DNA from: Paludibaculum fermentans
Lineage (GTDB): Bacteria > Acidobacteriota > Terriglobia > Bryobacterales > Bryobacteraceae
Assembly: GCF_015277775.1 (NCBI RefSeq)
Contig: NZ_CP063849.1
Span: 4,852,001-4,916,000 of the forward strand
Direction of reading: 5' to 3'
Length of the DNA stretch: 64,000 nt
Both the position numbers and the translations under genes were made by a program. Within the stretch, counting starts at the first letter, position 1. Each line of letters begins with the position of its first letter. Below, one piece after another: positions 1 through 7,928 of this stretch. The notes below the pieces were generated by a model. That model was not told where the DNA came from. It worked only from the letters and a program-made list of their open reading frames with translations, and did not search any database.

Positions 1-1091
1 CCCTTCGACTTCCGCCATTCGCGCAGCAACGGCCGTACATCGGTGAAGAACGCCTCGCGCAGGCACTCTTCCGAATCGATCAGGTCGGCCTTCTGCTGAT
101 GCGCGGCCAGCTTGCCGAAGTCGATCAGCGCGGCCTTCAGGAACAGTTCCTGCGCCGTGCACGCCGTCTGGATCGTCTCTTCGATCTTGTTCTTCAGGTT
201 GTGGCTCTGGTCGACCATGTAAGCCAAGTCAGGAGCCGCGCCGCGCTCCCATGTGAAGTAGCAGATCTCGTAGAAGATCCGGAACACCTGGTAGGGATCG
301 ATGGAGCCCAGCGTCAGGTCGTCGTCCGCATAGCGGCGGTCATTGAAGTGGAAGCCGCCCAGCATGTCTTCGCTCAGCAGCCACGCCACAATCTGTTCGA
401 TGTTCACCGCCTGGTAGTGATGCCCCGTGTCTACCAGCACCTTGGCGCGCGGCCCGCAATGCTTCGACAGGATATAGGACATGCCCCAGTCGGCGATATC
501 GGTGTGATAGAAAGCCGGCTCAAACGGCTTGTACTCCACCAGCATGCGCTGGTTACCACTTAACGCGGAGTGCACTGTTTTCAGGCCTTCGGTGAACCAG
601 TCCTTGCGCGCGCGAATCGAGCCCGTACCGGGGAAATTCGTGCCGTCCGCGAACCACAGCGAGAGGTCGCGTGACCCGCTCGCGCTCTGGATCTCGACCG
701 AATCCAGGATGTGCGAAAGTGCGGTCTTGCGGACTTCCGCATCCGGGTTGCCCAGCGACCCATTCTTATAGCACTGGTCCTGGAATACGTTCGGATTGAT
801 GGCGCCGATTCGGACGCCATGTTCCGCGGCCACCTTCATGACGGCAGGCACGTCGGCCTTGCCATTCGGGAAATCCCACAGGACATGGACCGCCACACTC
901 GGACAGCACCCGGTCACCTGGTGCACGATGCCCGCATCGGAGATCTTCTCGGCAGTGCTCGTGGCTGCTCCTGCCTGGATGAACTTGCCGAAGCGAGTGC
1001 CGGTGTTGGCAAAGCCCCACGACGGCAGTTCGATCGCAAAGGACTCTAGCGCCTTGAAAGCAAGGTCGGTTTGCACGGAAGAGAGCGGCAT
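1..1091 (-). CDS. rhaI: L-rhamnose isomerase (RhaI type), 3' end cut by window edge
   Basis: About 363 residues are visible, starting at the ATG at 1091 and running off the window before the stop. The protein reads as a TIM-barrel sugar isomerase of the RhaI (Pseudomonas stutzeri/Bacillus) type rather than the E. coli RhaA type. Supporting stretches are VLVDTGHHYQAVNIEQIV and GGFHFNDRRYADDDL, which carry the conserved His and Asp residues that bind the divalent metal. It would interconvert L-rhamnose and L-rhamnulose in the cytoplasm. This fits the GH106 rhamnosidases elsewhere in the window, which would release rhamnose. The exact sugar preference of this family is broad, so an isomerase acting on another deoxy-hexose is possible. 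Confidence 0.85.
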   Translation of the reverse strand, partial: MPLSSVQTDLAFKALESFAIELPSWGFANTGTRFGKFIQAGAATSTAEKISDAGIVHQVTGCCPSVAVHVLWDFPNGKADVPAVMKVAAEHGVRIGAINPNVFQDQCYKNGSLGNPDAEVRKTALSHILDSVEIQSASGSRDLSLWFADGTNFPGTGSIRARKDWFTEGLKTVHSALSGNQRMLVEYKPFEPAFYHTDIADWGMSYILSKHCGPRAKVLVDTGHHYQAVNIEQIVAWLLSEDMLGGFHFNDRRYADDDLTLGSIDPYQVFRIFYEICYFTWERGAAPDLAYMVDQSHNLKNKIEETIQTACTAQELFLKAALIDFGKLAAHQQKADLIDSEECLREAFFTDVRPLLREWRKSK

Positions 1092-1109
1092 ATGATGGTA
1101 CCCGCGCGT

Positions 1110-1138
1110 ATTATATCAACGAGAACTTTGGCTCTGAA
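1110..1138 (-). promoter_or_regulatory. Probable sigma-70 promoter of rhaI
   Basis: On the minus strand a perfect -10 TATAAT (1115-1110) is preceded, after a 17-base spacer, by TTCAGA (1138-1133), a four-of-six match to TTGACA. Transcription would start near 1103, leaving a leader of about 12 bases before the rhaI ATG. No operator is evident. Confidence 0.55.
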
Positions 1139-1171
1139 GGTCCACTACTAGGTTGCGAGGCCGGTACAACC

Positions 1172-1675
1172 GTGAACCCAAGATCCAATCCAGACTCCAG
1201 GCCAGTTGACCTGCGGCAGTTTGACTCCGCTTTCGGACGTCCCGAGAAACAGGAACCCGCCGCCCGGACCAGTTACGAGGAAGTGCCCGACGGCTTCTAT
1301 GAGGCACGGGTGGAAGATGCCACCCTCAGCCGCACACACACAACAGGCAATCCCATGATGGTGTGGCGCCTGCGCATCCTGGGCCCAACCTGCCAGGGGC
1401 GCTGCGTCACCAAGATGCGAGTGATCACGCAGAAGACGCTGCCGTTCCTGAAGGGGGACCTGGAGCGGTTGGGCCTGCACCTGACCCGGCTCTCTGAGGT
1501 GCAGGAACGCATGGACGAGATGATCGATCGCGAGATCCGGATCCAGAAGAAGACAGACCCGGCCCGAAAGTGGGCCGACATCAACTTCGTCCGCGAACGC
1601 AAGAACCCCGGCAGTGAACCGGCCGACTCGGAGTCAGCCTGGCATGCCGGGATCGACGACGACATTCCGTTCTAA
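1172..1675 (+). CDS. DUF669-like protein with SSB-type C-terminal tail
   Basis: This 167-residue protein starts at GTG. Its core (about residues 38-75: VPDGFYEARVEDA, then GNPMMVWRLRI) resembles DUF669 proteins, which are often found in phage replication or recombination modules and are thought to bind single-stranded DNA. The protein ends in DDDIPF, the same acidic tip that bacterial SSB uses to recruit RecO, PriA, exonuclease I and others. No phage genes surround it: upstream and divergent is rhaI, and it converges with the CoA-binding gene, overlapping it by 4 bases. It is therefore probably a chromosomal ssDNA-binding or SSB-mimicking protein. The family call comes from reading motifs, not from a search. 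Confidence 0.6.
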   Translation: MNPRSNPDSRPVDLRQFDSAFGRPEKQEPAARTSYEEVPDGFYEARVEDATLSRTHTTGNPMMVWRLRILGPTCQGRCVTKMRVITQKTLPFLKGDLERLGLHLTRLSEVQERMDEMIDREIRIQKKTDPARKWADINFVRERKNPGSEPADSESAWHAGIDDDIPF

Positions 1676-2079
1676 CTGGCCAGTTCGGTCCGGAATCGGC
1701 GGTGCTCAATCAGGAGACATCGATCCTGTACGACCAGGAGCCCGGCGTCCCTCGCTTTTTGGGCCGCTTCCTCGTGGATCACGTCGAGTTGCATCCAGAC
1801 GGCCTTCGCGCCGATACGGATGGCGGCATCGACGGCTTCCGGCACGGCTTCTGGACGCCGAAAAAGGTTGACTAAGTCAACTACTTCCTGGATTTCGTCA
1901 AGTATCGGGTAGGCCTTCTCGCCGAGGACTTCCGTCTCGTTCGGATTGATAGGAATAATCCGATACCCGGCCTTCTGCATGTAGGCCGCGACTTCGTAGC
2001 TCGGACGGAATTTGTTCGACGATAATCCGACTACGGCGATCGTCTTACAGGTCTTGAGGATTTCGAGTTCGGGTGGCAA
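1672..2079 (-). CDS. CoA-binding domain protein (YccU family)
   Basis: This 135-residue protein is a single Rossmann-type CoA-binding domain. Visible hallmarks are the N-terminal KTIAVVGLSSNKFRPSYEVA strand-loop-helix and the central YRIIPINPNE segment, typical of the YccU/CoA_binding_2 group. The precise role of this family is not established; it binds CoA or acyl-CoA in structures. It lies 2 bases downstream of rluB and is the last gene of the scpA-scpB-rluB transcript. It overlaps the 3' end of the convergent DUF669-like gene by 4 bases, so there is no room for a separate terminator. Confidence 0.85.
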   Translation of the reverse strand: MPPELEILKTCKTIAVVGLSSNKFRPSYEVAAYMQKAGYRIIPINPNETEVLGEKAYPILDEIQEVVDLVNLFRRPEAVPEAVDAAIRIGAKAVWMQLDVIHEEAAQKARDAGLLVVQDRCLLIEHRRFRTELAS

Positions 2080-2081
2080 GT

Positions 2082-2810
2082 TCAGTCGTTGAGATGCAGG
2101 ACCTTGCGGAAACGCTCCACCTCATCGTGATCGAGGTGCCGGAACTCGCCCACCTTGACTGAGCCCAGCTTCAGGAAGCCGATCTGGACACGCTTCAGTT
2201 TCTCGACCAGGCGCCCTAAGCTCTTGAACATGATACGGATCTGGTTCTGCCGGCCCTCGGTGAGCCGCACCTCGTACCAGGGGTTCACGTTGTGCTTGAT
2301 CATCTTGAGCTTGGCCGGGGCTGTACGGCGCCCATGAATCGGGATGCCGTTGCGGAACTGCTCTTCCTGCTCTGCTGAGAGGATCCCGTTTGTTTTCACC
2401 AGATAGATCTTCTCGACGTGGCTCGCGGGCGAGGTCAGCTTGTTGGCGAACTCGCCGTCCGTGGTCAGCAGCAGCAGGCCTTCGCTCAGGTAGTCGAGCC
2501 GCCCAACCGGGAAAACCCTTTCCTTGACACCCTTTAGCAGGTGCTTGACGGTGCGTCGGCCTTCCGGATCGCTCAGCGTAGTCACCACTTCGCGCGGCTT
2601 ATTCAGGGCGATGTAGACGTCGTGCTTCGGCTTGCGCAGCAGCGTTCCATCGACCTTGACATGGTCCTTTTCGAGGTCGGCTTTGGAGCCTAACTCCGTG
2701 ATTGTCTTGCCGTTAACCGTGACCCGGCCTTCGACGATAATCTGCTCGGCTTTGCGGCGGCTGGCAATCCCTGCCTGCGCCAGAATCTTTTGAAGACGTT
2801 CTTCAGCCAT
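2082..2810 (-). CDS. rluB: Pseudouridine synthase of the RluB/RsuA family
   Basis: This 242-residue enzyme converts a uridine in ribosomal RNA to pseudouridine. The N-terminus is an S4 RNA-binding domain (ERLQKILAQAGIASRRKAEQ, residues 4-23). The catalytic domain has the GRLDYLSEGLLLLTTDG motif, with the catalytic Asp in GRLD, and a later LTEGRQNQIRIMF motif. The longer reading frame back to 2933 is rejected because the extra 41 residues are unlike the family. The ATG at 2810 overlaps the end of scpB by 8 bases, which suggests translational coupling. The order scpA-scpB-rluB is conserved in many bacteria. Whether it acts on 23S (RluB) or 16S (RsuA) RNA is inferred from context. Confidence 0.92.
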   Translation of the reverse strand: MAEERLQKILAQAGIASRRKAEQIIVEGRVTVNGKTITELGSKADLEKDHVKVDGTLLRKPKHDVYIALNKPREVVTTLSDPEGRRTVKHLLKGVKERVFPVGRLDYLSEGLLLLTTDGEFANKLTSPASHVEKIYLVKTNGILSAEQEEQFRNGIPIHGRRTAPAKLKMIKHNVNPWYEVRLTEGRQNQIRIMFKSLGRLVEKLKRVQIGFLKLGSVKVGEFRHLDHDEVERFRKVLHLND

Positions 2811-3726
2811 TGTCTGTCTGAGGCGCCTCTTCGTCGCCTGCGGGCTTTTCGCCCTCGGGAGGCCCTGGTTCGACCGGAGACGCCTCCAGTTCTTCCGGCT
2901 GTTCGGGCAGCCGCGGCTGGTCCGGGCTGCCAATCTCTTCGTCCGCCAACGACTGGCGGCGGATGTCTTCGAATTCCTTCAAGCTCGGTAACTCATTCAA
3001 ATCCTTGAGTCCGAACTGGGTGAGGAACTCTTTCGTGGTCTTGTACAGGATCGGTTTGCCGATGACGTTCTTGCGGCCGGCCGTGGTGATGATCTTGCGA
3101 TCGAGCAGCGTTTTGATGACACCGCCGCCCTGCACGCCGCGGATCTCGAGGATCTCGGGCATCGTGATGGGCTGTTTGTAGGCGATGACGGCCAGGGTTT
3201 CCAGGGCGGCCTGGGAGAGCTTCAGGGGCTGCTTCAGGTTCTTGACGAAGCTACGAAGAACTTCGTGGTGCTCCGGCTTGGTGGCCATCTGGTAGCCGCC
3301 GGCCACTTCGCGGATAAAGATGCCGCGTTCGGCGCGGCTCGTCTCTTCGGCCAGAAGTCTAAGCACCGGCTCGACTTCCTCGAGCGGACGGTCGAGCGCG
3401 GCGGCAATCTGGACGGCCGGCATGGGCTCATTCAGGACGTAAACGATCGCTTCGAGCACGGCCTTGAGCTCGGCCGCCTGGCTGTCGGAGACGGGCTGGG
3501 GCTGCTGCTGGTCGCCCAGAAGTTGTTCAGCCGAAAAGCTCTCCGGCACCGGCTGGTCGTCGTCCGACTGCGCGACGGGCTCAAACTCGTCGCCCGGCTG
3601 GATCTCGGCCGCAACCTCTTCCGGTTCAGCAGGTTCGGGCTGAACCTCGGGTTCCGGTTCGGGTTGTTGTGCAGGCTCCTGCTGCTGTTCCGCCAACTCG
3701 GCGGAGGGGAGGTCTTTCTCTTCCAT
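2803..3726 (-). CDS. scpB: Segregation and condensation protein B
   Basis: ScpB is the kleisin-associated subunit of the SMC-ScpAB condensin, which organises and segregates the chromosome. The winged-helix core covers roughly residues 80-250 (LKAVLEAIVYVLNEPM, then ALETLAVIAYKQPITMPEI and the GVIKTLLDRKII motif). The 307 residues are much longer than a typical ScpB of about 180-200. The excess is an N-terminal tail of about 75 residues and a C-terminal tail of about 45, both rich in Glu, Pro and Gln and probably disordered. It sits 5 bases downstream of scpA and overlaps rluB. Confidence 0.93.
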   Translation of the reverse strand: MEEKDLPSAELAEQQQEPAQQPEPEPEVQPEPAEPEEVAAEIQPGDEFEPVAQSDDDQPVPESFSAEQLLGDQQQPQPVSDSQAAELKAVLEAIVYVLNEPMPAVQIAAALDRPLEEVEPVLRLLAEETSRAERGIFIREVAGGYQMATKPEHHEVLRSFVKNLKQPLKLSQAALETLAVIAYKQPITMPEILEIRGVQGGGVIKTLLDRKIITTAGRKNVIGKPILYKTTKEFLTQFGLKDLNELPSLKEFEDIRRQSLADEEIGSPDQPRLPEQPEELEASPVEPGPPEGEKPAGDEEAPQTDNG

Positions 3727-3731
3727 GGGGC

Positions 3732-4520
3732 TTAACTCTTGTACTCTTCCTCGATGCGCAGGATCGACTCTTCCGTCACCTGCATCTCATCGAAGCCCGT
3801 GTCGCGCTTGACGTGAATCTCGCCAAAGCTCTCAGATTGCGTGAGCTTGATGGCCTGCTGCTTCACCATCTCCAGCACGGCCAGGAACAGACAGATCATA
3901 GCGCGGCGCGAGCGTTGCTGCTCAAATAGCGGCACCAGCGCCATGGTCTTGCCGGAAGGCAGGGCGCGCAAGCTGTTCTTGAGGAAGAGGATCATGTCGG
4001 GCACCGACACTTCCTCTTTGTTTACTTCATAAAGCGGCCGGTGCTTGGCCCGCTCCAGCACCTGCTCGAAGGTCTTCACCAGGTCGAACAGGGTGACCGC
4101 CAGGCCCGGGCCTTCGTCCTCGTTGACGAAGTTCTGAATCTGCGGATTCGACCAGATGGCCTCCTCGATCATGCGCTTTTCCTGCAACATAGCGGCGGCG
4201 GAGCGGAAGCGCTCGTACTCCAGCAGGCGGTCGACCAGTTCCTTGCGGGGGTCTTCCTGCGGGTCGATCTTGTCCAGTTCCGGATCCCGCGGCAGGAGCA
4301 TCTTCGACTTGATGTGGATGAGCGTGGCGGCCATGTAGACGAAGTCGGCGCTGAGCTCGATGTCGAGGGCCACGGCCTTCTGGACGTAGTCGAGATACTG
4401 CTGTGTAATCTGCGCGATGGGGATGTCGTAGATGTTGATCTGCTGCCTGCGGATGAGGTCCAGCAGCAGGTCCAGGGGCCCGTCGTAGTGCTCCAGATGT
4501 ATGTTGAGCGGGGAAGACAC
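3732..4520 (-). CDS. scpA: Segregation and condensation protein A (kleisin)
   Basis: ScpA is the kleisin that closes the SMC ring. The N-terminal YDGPLDLLLDLIRRQQINIYDIPI signature (residues 12-35), the helix LIHIKSKMLLP and the C-terminal winged-helix segment RRAMICLFLAVLEMVKQ are all present, and 262 residues is a normal length. The apparent start is a GTG at 4520, but an AAAGGAGG Shine-Dalgarno lies directly against it with almost no spacer, so initiation here is unusual. No better in-frame ATG, GTG or TTG exists before the conserved region. The gene heads the scpA-scpB-rluB-CoA-binding operon and diverges from shc. Confidence 0.93.
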   Translation of the reverse strand: MSSPLNIHLEHYDGPLDLLLDLIRRQQINIYDIPIAQITQQYLDYVQKAVALDIELSADFVYMAATLIHIKSKMLLPRDPELDKIDPQEDPRKELVDRLLEYERFRSAAAMLQEKRMIEEAIWSNPQIQNFVNEDEGPGLAVTLFDLVKTFEQVLERAKHRPLYEVNKEEVSVPDMILFLKNSLRALPSGKTMALVPLFEQQRSRRAMICLFLAVLEMVKQQAIKLTQSESFGEIHVKRDTGFDEMQVTEESILRIEEEYKS

Positions 4521-4708
4521 CTCCTTTCAGGATAGCAGGATCGCGGCTGGCGGCTAGCCCATAGTGCACAAGCGCCTGATTCTAAACAGATTCTCGCCAG
4601 AACCAGGAGTTTACCCGGCGCGCGTTGAATTATCAGTATTCCTGTTGTTCCGAGGCCTCGTAATTTAAGAAAATAGAAAGAGATCTGGTAACGTGGAGAA
4701 CTGCTCGA

Positions 4709-6703
4709 ATGGAATCCGCCTGGTTTGAAAGTGTAAGCCGGCGCGCTGGCCGCAAGTCTCTTGCCACCATCGCAGCGCACCGGCCGGCGCTGGCTGAGGC
4801 GTGCACCGCGACGCTGCTGCGCGCCCAAGGTGCGTTGTTGGACCTGCAGAAGCCGGAGGGGTATTGGTGCGGCGACCTGCTGGCCGACACAACGCTGGAA
4901 TCTGACTATATTCTGCTGCAATTGTGGCTGCATCCCCCTGACGAGAATGGCTGGAAGCCGCCAAACCGGGAGACCATCTCGAAGGCTGCGCAATCCATTC
5001 TGGAGCGGCAGCTTCCCAACGGCGGGTTCAACATCTACCCCAGCGGCCCGGCAGACGTCAGCGCGAGCGTCAAGGCGTACACAGCGTTGAAGTTGGCGGG
5101 CACCCCGGCCGAGAGCGAAGCAATGGTGAACGCCCGCAACTGCATCCTGCGATTGGGCGGTATCCAGAGCGCGAACAGCTACGTCAAGATCAACCTGAGC
5201 CTGTTCGGGCTGTTCCCGCGCCAGCATGTCCCCTCGATCCCGCCCGAGCTGGTGCTGCTCCCCGGTGGGGTGCTGTACGAAATGTCGTCCTGGACGCGGG
5301 CCATCGTGGTGCCGTTGTCGATCGTGCAGGCGCGGGGTGGTACGCGGCCGGTGCCTCCTGGCTTTGACCTGGTGGAACTGGAAGCGCCGGGCAAGAGCTA
5401 CAAGCTGCCTCGCAAAGACAAGCTGTCACTGCTGTTTTCCGGCATCGACCGGGGCCTGAAGATCTGGCAGGACCGGGGCAACACCAAGGTCAAGAACGCG
5501 GCAATCCGCGCGGCGGAGAAGTGGATGCTCGACCATACGCGGTATTGCGATGGCCTGGGCGCAATCTACCCGTCGATGATGTACCTGATCATGGCTCTGG
5601 ATGCGCTGGGCTATCCCACCGACCATCCGGATTTGAAGGACGCGCTGGCGCAGTTTGACGCGCTGATGACGCAGCGGGGGAGCCAGTTCTATTTCCAGCC
5701 GTGCTTCTCTCCGGTGTGGGACACGGCCATTGCTACGTTTGCGCTGGGCGAGATGGGCGAGACGCCTCCGGACCGCATGAGCAAGGCGGCCGACTGGCTG
5801 ATTGCGCGCGAAGTGCGGCGGAAGGGCGACTGGTCGGTCAAGCGGCCAGACCTGGAGCCTTCCGGCTGGGCGTTTGAGTTTGCGAACGAACAGTATCCGG
5901 ACATCGACGATACGGCGATGGTGCTGCTGGCCTTGATGCACGCGCGGGGCACGAACCCGGAGGCGCAGGAAAGGTGCGCGCGGCGGGCGGTGAACTGGCT
6001 GTTCGGCATGCAGTCAAGGGATGGCGGCTGGGCTGCCTTCGATGTCGACAACGACTGGCAGTTGCTGAACCGGGTGCCCTTTGCGGACCACAACGCGATG
6101 CTGGATCCGACCTGCCCCGACATTACGGGGCGCGTGCTGGAAGCGTTGACCCGGCGAGGCTACAGCAGCGACAATCCGGCGATCCACCGCGGAGTGGAGT
6201 ACCTGCTGAAGACGCAGGAGCGGAATGGCAGCTGGTATGGGCGTTGGGGTGTCGACTACATCTACGGGGCCTTCCTGGCCATCCGCGGGTTACGGAACGC
6301 TCATGCGGAAGGCACCGCGGACGCCATCAAGAAAGCAGCCCGCTGGCTGGCCGCCGTGCAGAATCCGGACGGCGGCTGGGGTGAAAGCTGTGCCAGCTAT
6401 GTGGAAGATCACTTTGTGGCCGCGCCTAGTACGCCATCACAGACCGCCTGGGCGGTGATTGGCCTGCTGGCCGCAGGTGAAGGGCATTTCGAGCAGGTCC
6501 GCAAGGGCCTGGAATACCTGATCCAAACGCAGAAGGCGGACGGCACTTGGGATGAGCAATTGGCCACGGGCACCGGCTTCCCCAACGTGTTCTACCTGCA
6601 GTACACGCTGTACCGGAATTACTTTCCGGTGCTGGCGCTGAGCCTGGCGCGCAAGGCCCTGGCCGGCCAGGCGGCGGCTGAAAAGCGATTGCTGACGATG
6701 TAG
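4709..6703 (+). CDS. shc: Squalene-hopene cyclase
   Basis: This 664-residue enzyme cyclises squalene to hopene/hopanol, giving hopanoids that stiffen the membrane. The catalytic Asp-rich motif is DIDD at residues 398-401. At least four QW repeats are visible: QSRDGGW (about 435), QERNGSW (503), QNPDGGW (551) and QKADGTW (608). The N-terminal repeat region (QKPEGYW, QLPNGGF) completes the double alpha-barrel, and the length is normal. No other hopanoid or isoprenoid gene is adjacent, so it is transcribed alone, divergently from scpA over a 188-base intergenic region. It converges with the YCF48-like gene across a dispersed repeat. Confidence 0.97.
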   Translation: MESAWFESVSRRAGRKSLATIAAHRPALAEACTATLLRAQGALLDLQKPEGYWCGDLLADTTLESDYILLQLWLHPPDENGWKPPNRETISKAAQSILERQLPNGGFNIYPSGPADVSASVKAYTALKLAGTPAESEAMVNARNCILRLGGIQSANSYVKINLSLFGLFPRQHVPSIPPELVLLPGGVLYEMSSWTRAIVVPLSIVQARGGTRPVPPGFDLVELEAPGKSYKLPRKDKLSLLFSGIDRGLKIWQDRGNTKVKNAAIRAAEKWMLDHTRYCDGLGAIYPSMMYLIMALDALGYPTDHPDLKDALAQFDALMTQRGSQFYFQPCFSPVWDTAIATFALGEMGETPPDRMSKAADWLIAREVRRKGDWSVKRPDLEPSGWAFEFANEQYPDIDDTAMVLLALMHARGTNPEAQERCARRAVNWLFGMQSRDGGWAAFDVDNDWQLLNRVPFADHNAMLDPTCPDITGRVLEALTRRGYSSDNPAIHRGVEYLLKTQERNGSWYGRWGVDYIYGAFLAIRGLRNAHAEGTADAIKKAARWLAAVQNPDGGWGESCASYVEDHFVAAPSTPSQTAWAVIGLLAAGEGHFEQVRKGLEYLIQTQKADGTWDEQLATGTGFPNVFYLQYTLYRNYFPVLALSLARKALAGQAAAEKRLLTM

Positions 6704-6768
6704 TGACCGCGCCGGGCTGTCTCCGTTGGAGATGTGGGGGCAATGGGGCGCGATTCGGCTTGAATGCA

Positions 6769-6810
6769 GGCTTTCGGTGACTATCCGCTCCCTTACGGTC
6801 GCGGCTCAAT
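6769..6810. repeat. Dispersed intergenic repeat, copy 1
   Basis: Positions 6784-6810 are a 27-base sequence found again without mismatch at 9558-9584, and similarity extends leftwards to 6769 (GGCTT-CGGTG-CT). It lies in a convergent 3'-3' intergenic region between shc and the YCF48-like gene. It has no open frame or transposase, so it looks like a small non-coding interspersed element. A short hairpin (TCTCC-GTT-GGAGA, 6720-6732) lies just upstream. Confidence 0.75.
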
Positions 6811-6856
6811 TTGCGGCTTCCTGCGCTTTGGCGGCCTGCGGGGCCAAGGGGACTCG

Positions 6857-7870
6857 CTAGCGGTACCTGGCGATGCGGCCTTTGGGGCCTACCGCCCAGC
6901 CTGTGACGCCGTTTCTGGTGAAACTGATGGCGTTGTAGGAGCCATTGTCGATGTGTGTCCAGTTGCGGCCGTCGTCCCGGGAAACGTCCGAGCCAGAGGT
7001 GCCGGTGGCGATCCAGAGGCCCGGTTTGGGCAGGTATTTCACGGCAGAGCGAAACCCGGCCGGTGGTGTGAGCGGGGTCTTCCAGGTTTTGCCACCGTCG
7101 GAGGAGTAGGCGGCTGTCTGACGGCCTTCCTTGTCCTTGGAGTAATCCCCGCCCACTACGACGCCATGATCGTCGTCGCGGAAGGCTACGGAGAAGATGC
7201 CCGCGGCCTGGCCATCATTGCGGACGGGAGTGGTGGCGGGTTTCCAGGTCCGTCCAGCGTCGCGGGAGCGGATGACGCGCGCGGCTCCGGGCCCTCCGGT
7301 GACGTACCAGGCATCGCGGCTGCCGTGAACAAAAACGCAGGTATTGCTGGCCGCGAAGGCGCCTTCTCCAGGCAGGGCCGGGGGCGTTTTGAGGCGCGAC
7401 CAGTGGGCGCCGCCATCGGCTGTAAACAGCAGTTCAGCGCTGCCATCGAGCGGGTCGCCTAAGACAAGGCCCGTGTGTCCATCCCAGAACGCGATGCTGT
7501 CGAAGAAGCCCTTAGCGTTGGGTTGCGTGTATTGGAGGGTCCAATGGGCTCCGGCGTCCTCCGTTTTGTAGATGCGCGAGAGGTCGCCGGGTCCTGCGCT
7601 CATGAGGTAGGCGATGCGATCGTCGACGGGCCAGATGCCGCGGAAATCGAGGTGCTCGGCGCCGGGGACCTGGGCCGCGATCCAGTGCTCGCCTCCGTCG
7701 ACGGTGCGCAGGAAGGTGCCATGGGAGCCGCTGGCCCAGACGACGCGATCGCTGACGGCGCGCACTCCGCGTAGGGAGGCTGTGGTGGGGCTGTTCTGTG
7801 GGGTCCAGGATTGGGCGTGTACAGCGGCACAACAGAGCATCCAACCGGCCACAAGCGTTGCTAATCTCAT
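6857..7870 (-). CDS. Secreted YCF48/BNR-type beta-propeller protein
   Basis: This 337-residue protein starts at the ATG at 7870, preceded by a GAGGAAG ribosome site; the frame extending to 8320 is an antisense artefact over the sialidase-like gene. A signal peptide (MRLATLVAGWMLCCAAVHAQ) is followed by repeated blades with Asp-box-like DGG.HW and DAGRTWK/DGGKTWK motifs, as in the YCF48/HCF136 photosystem II assembly family and sialidase-type propellers. In non-photosynthetic bacteria the function is unknown; a secreted scaffold or ligand-binding role is likely. It diverges from the sialidase-like gene with a 58-base gap. Confidence 0.85.
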   Translation of the reverse strand: MRLATLVAGWMLCCAAVHAQSWTPQNSPTTASLRGVRAVSDRVVWASGSHGTFLRTVDGGEHWIAAQVPGAEHLDFRGIWPVDDRIAYLMSAGPGDLSRIYKTEDAGAHWTLQYTQPNAKGFFDSIAFWDGHTGLVLGDPLDGSAELLFTADGGAHWSRLKTPPALPGEGAFAASNTCVFVHGSRDAWYVTGGPGAARVIRSRDAGRTWKPATTPVRNDGQAAGIFSVAFRDDDHGVVVGGDYSKDKEGRQTAAYSSDGGKTWKTPLTPPAGFRSAVKYLPKPGLWIATGTSGSDVSRDDGRNWTHIDNGSYNAISFTRNGVTGWAVGPKGRIARYR

Positions 7871-7928
7871 TGGTTCTTCCTCGTAGTGTAACGGGCCGCA
7901 TTCCTTCCGCGCCGTGCAATGAGAGAGA

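Noticed and set aside
6720-6732. Hairpin TCTCC-GTT-GGAGA after shc as a terminator
   Set aside because: The stem is only five bases and no T-run follows, so I did not list it as a terminator.
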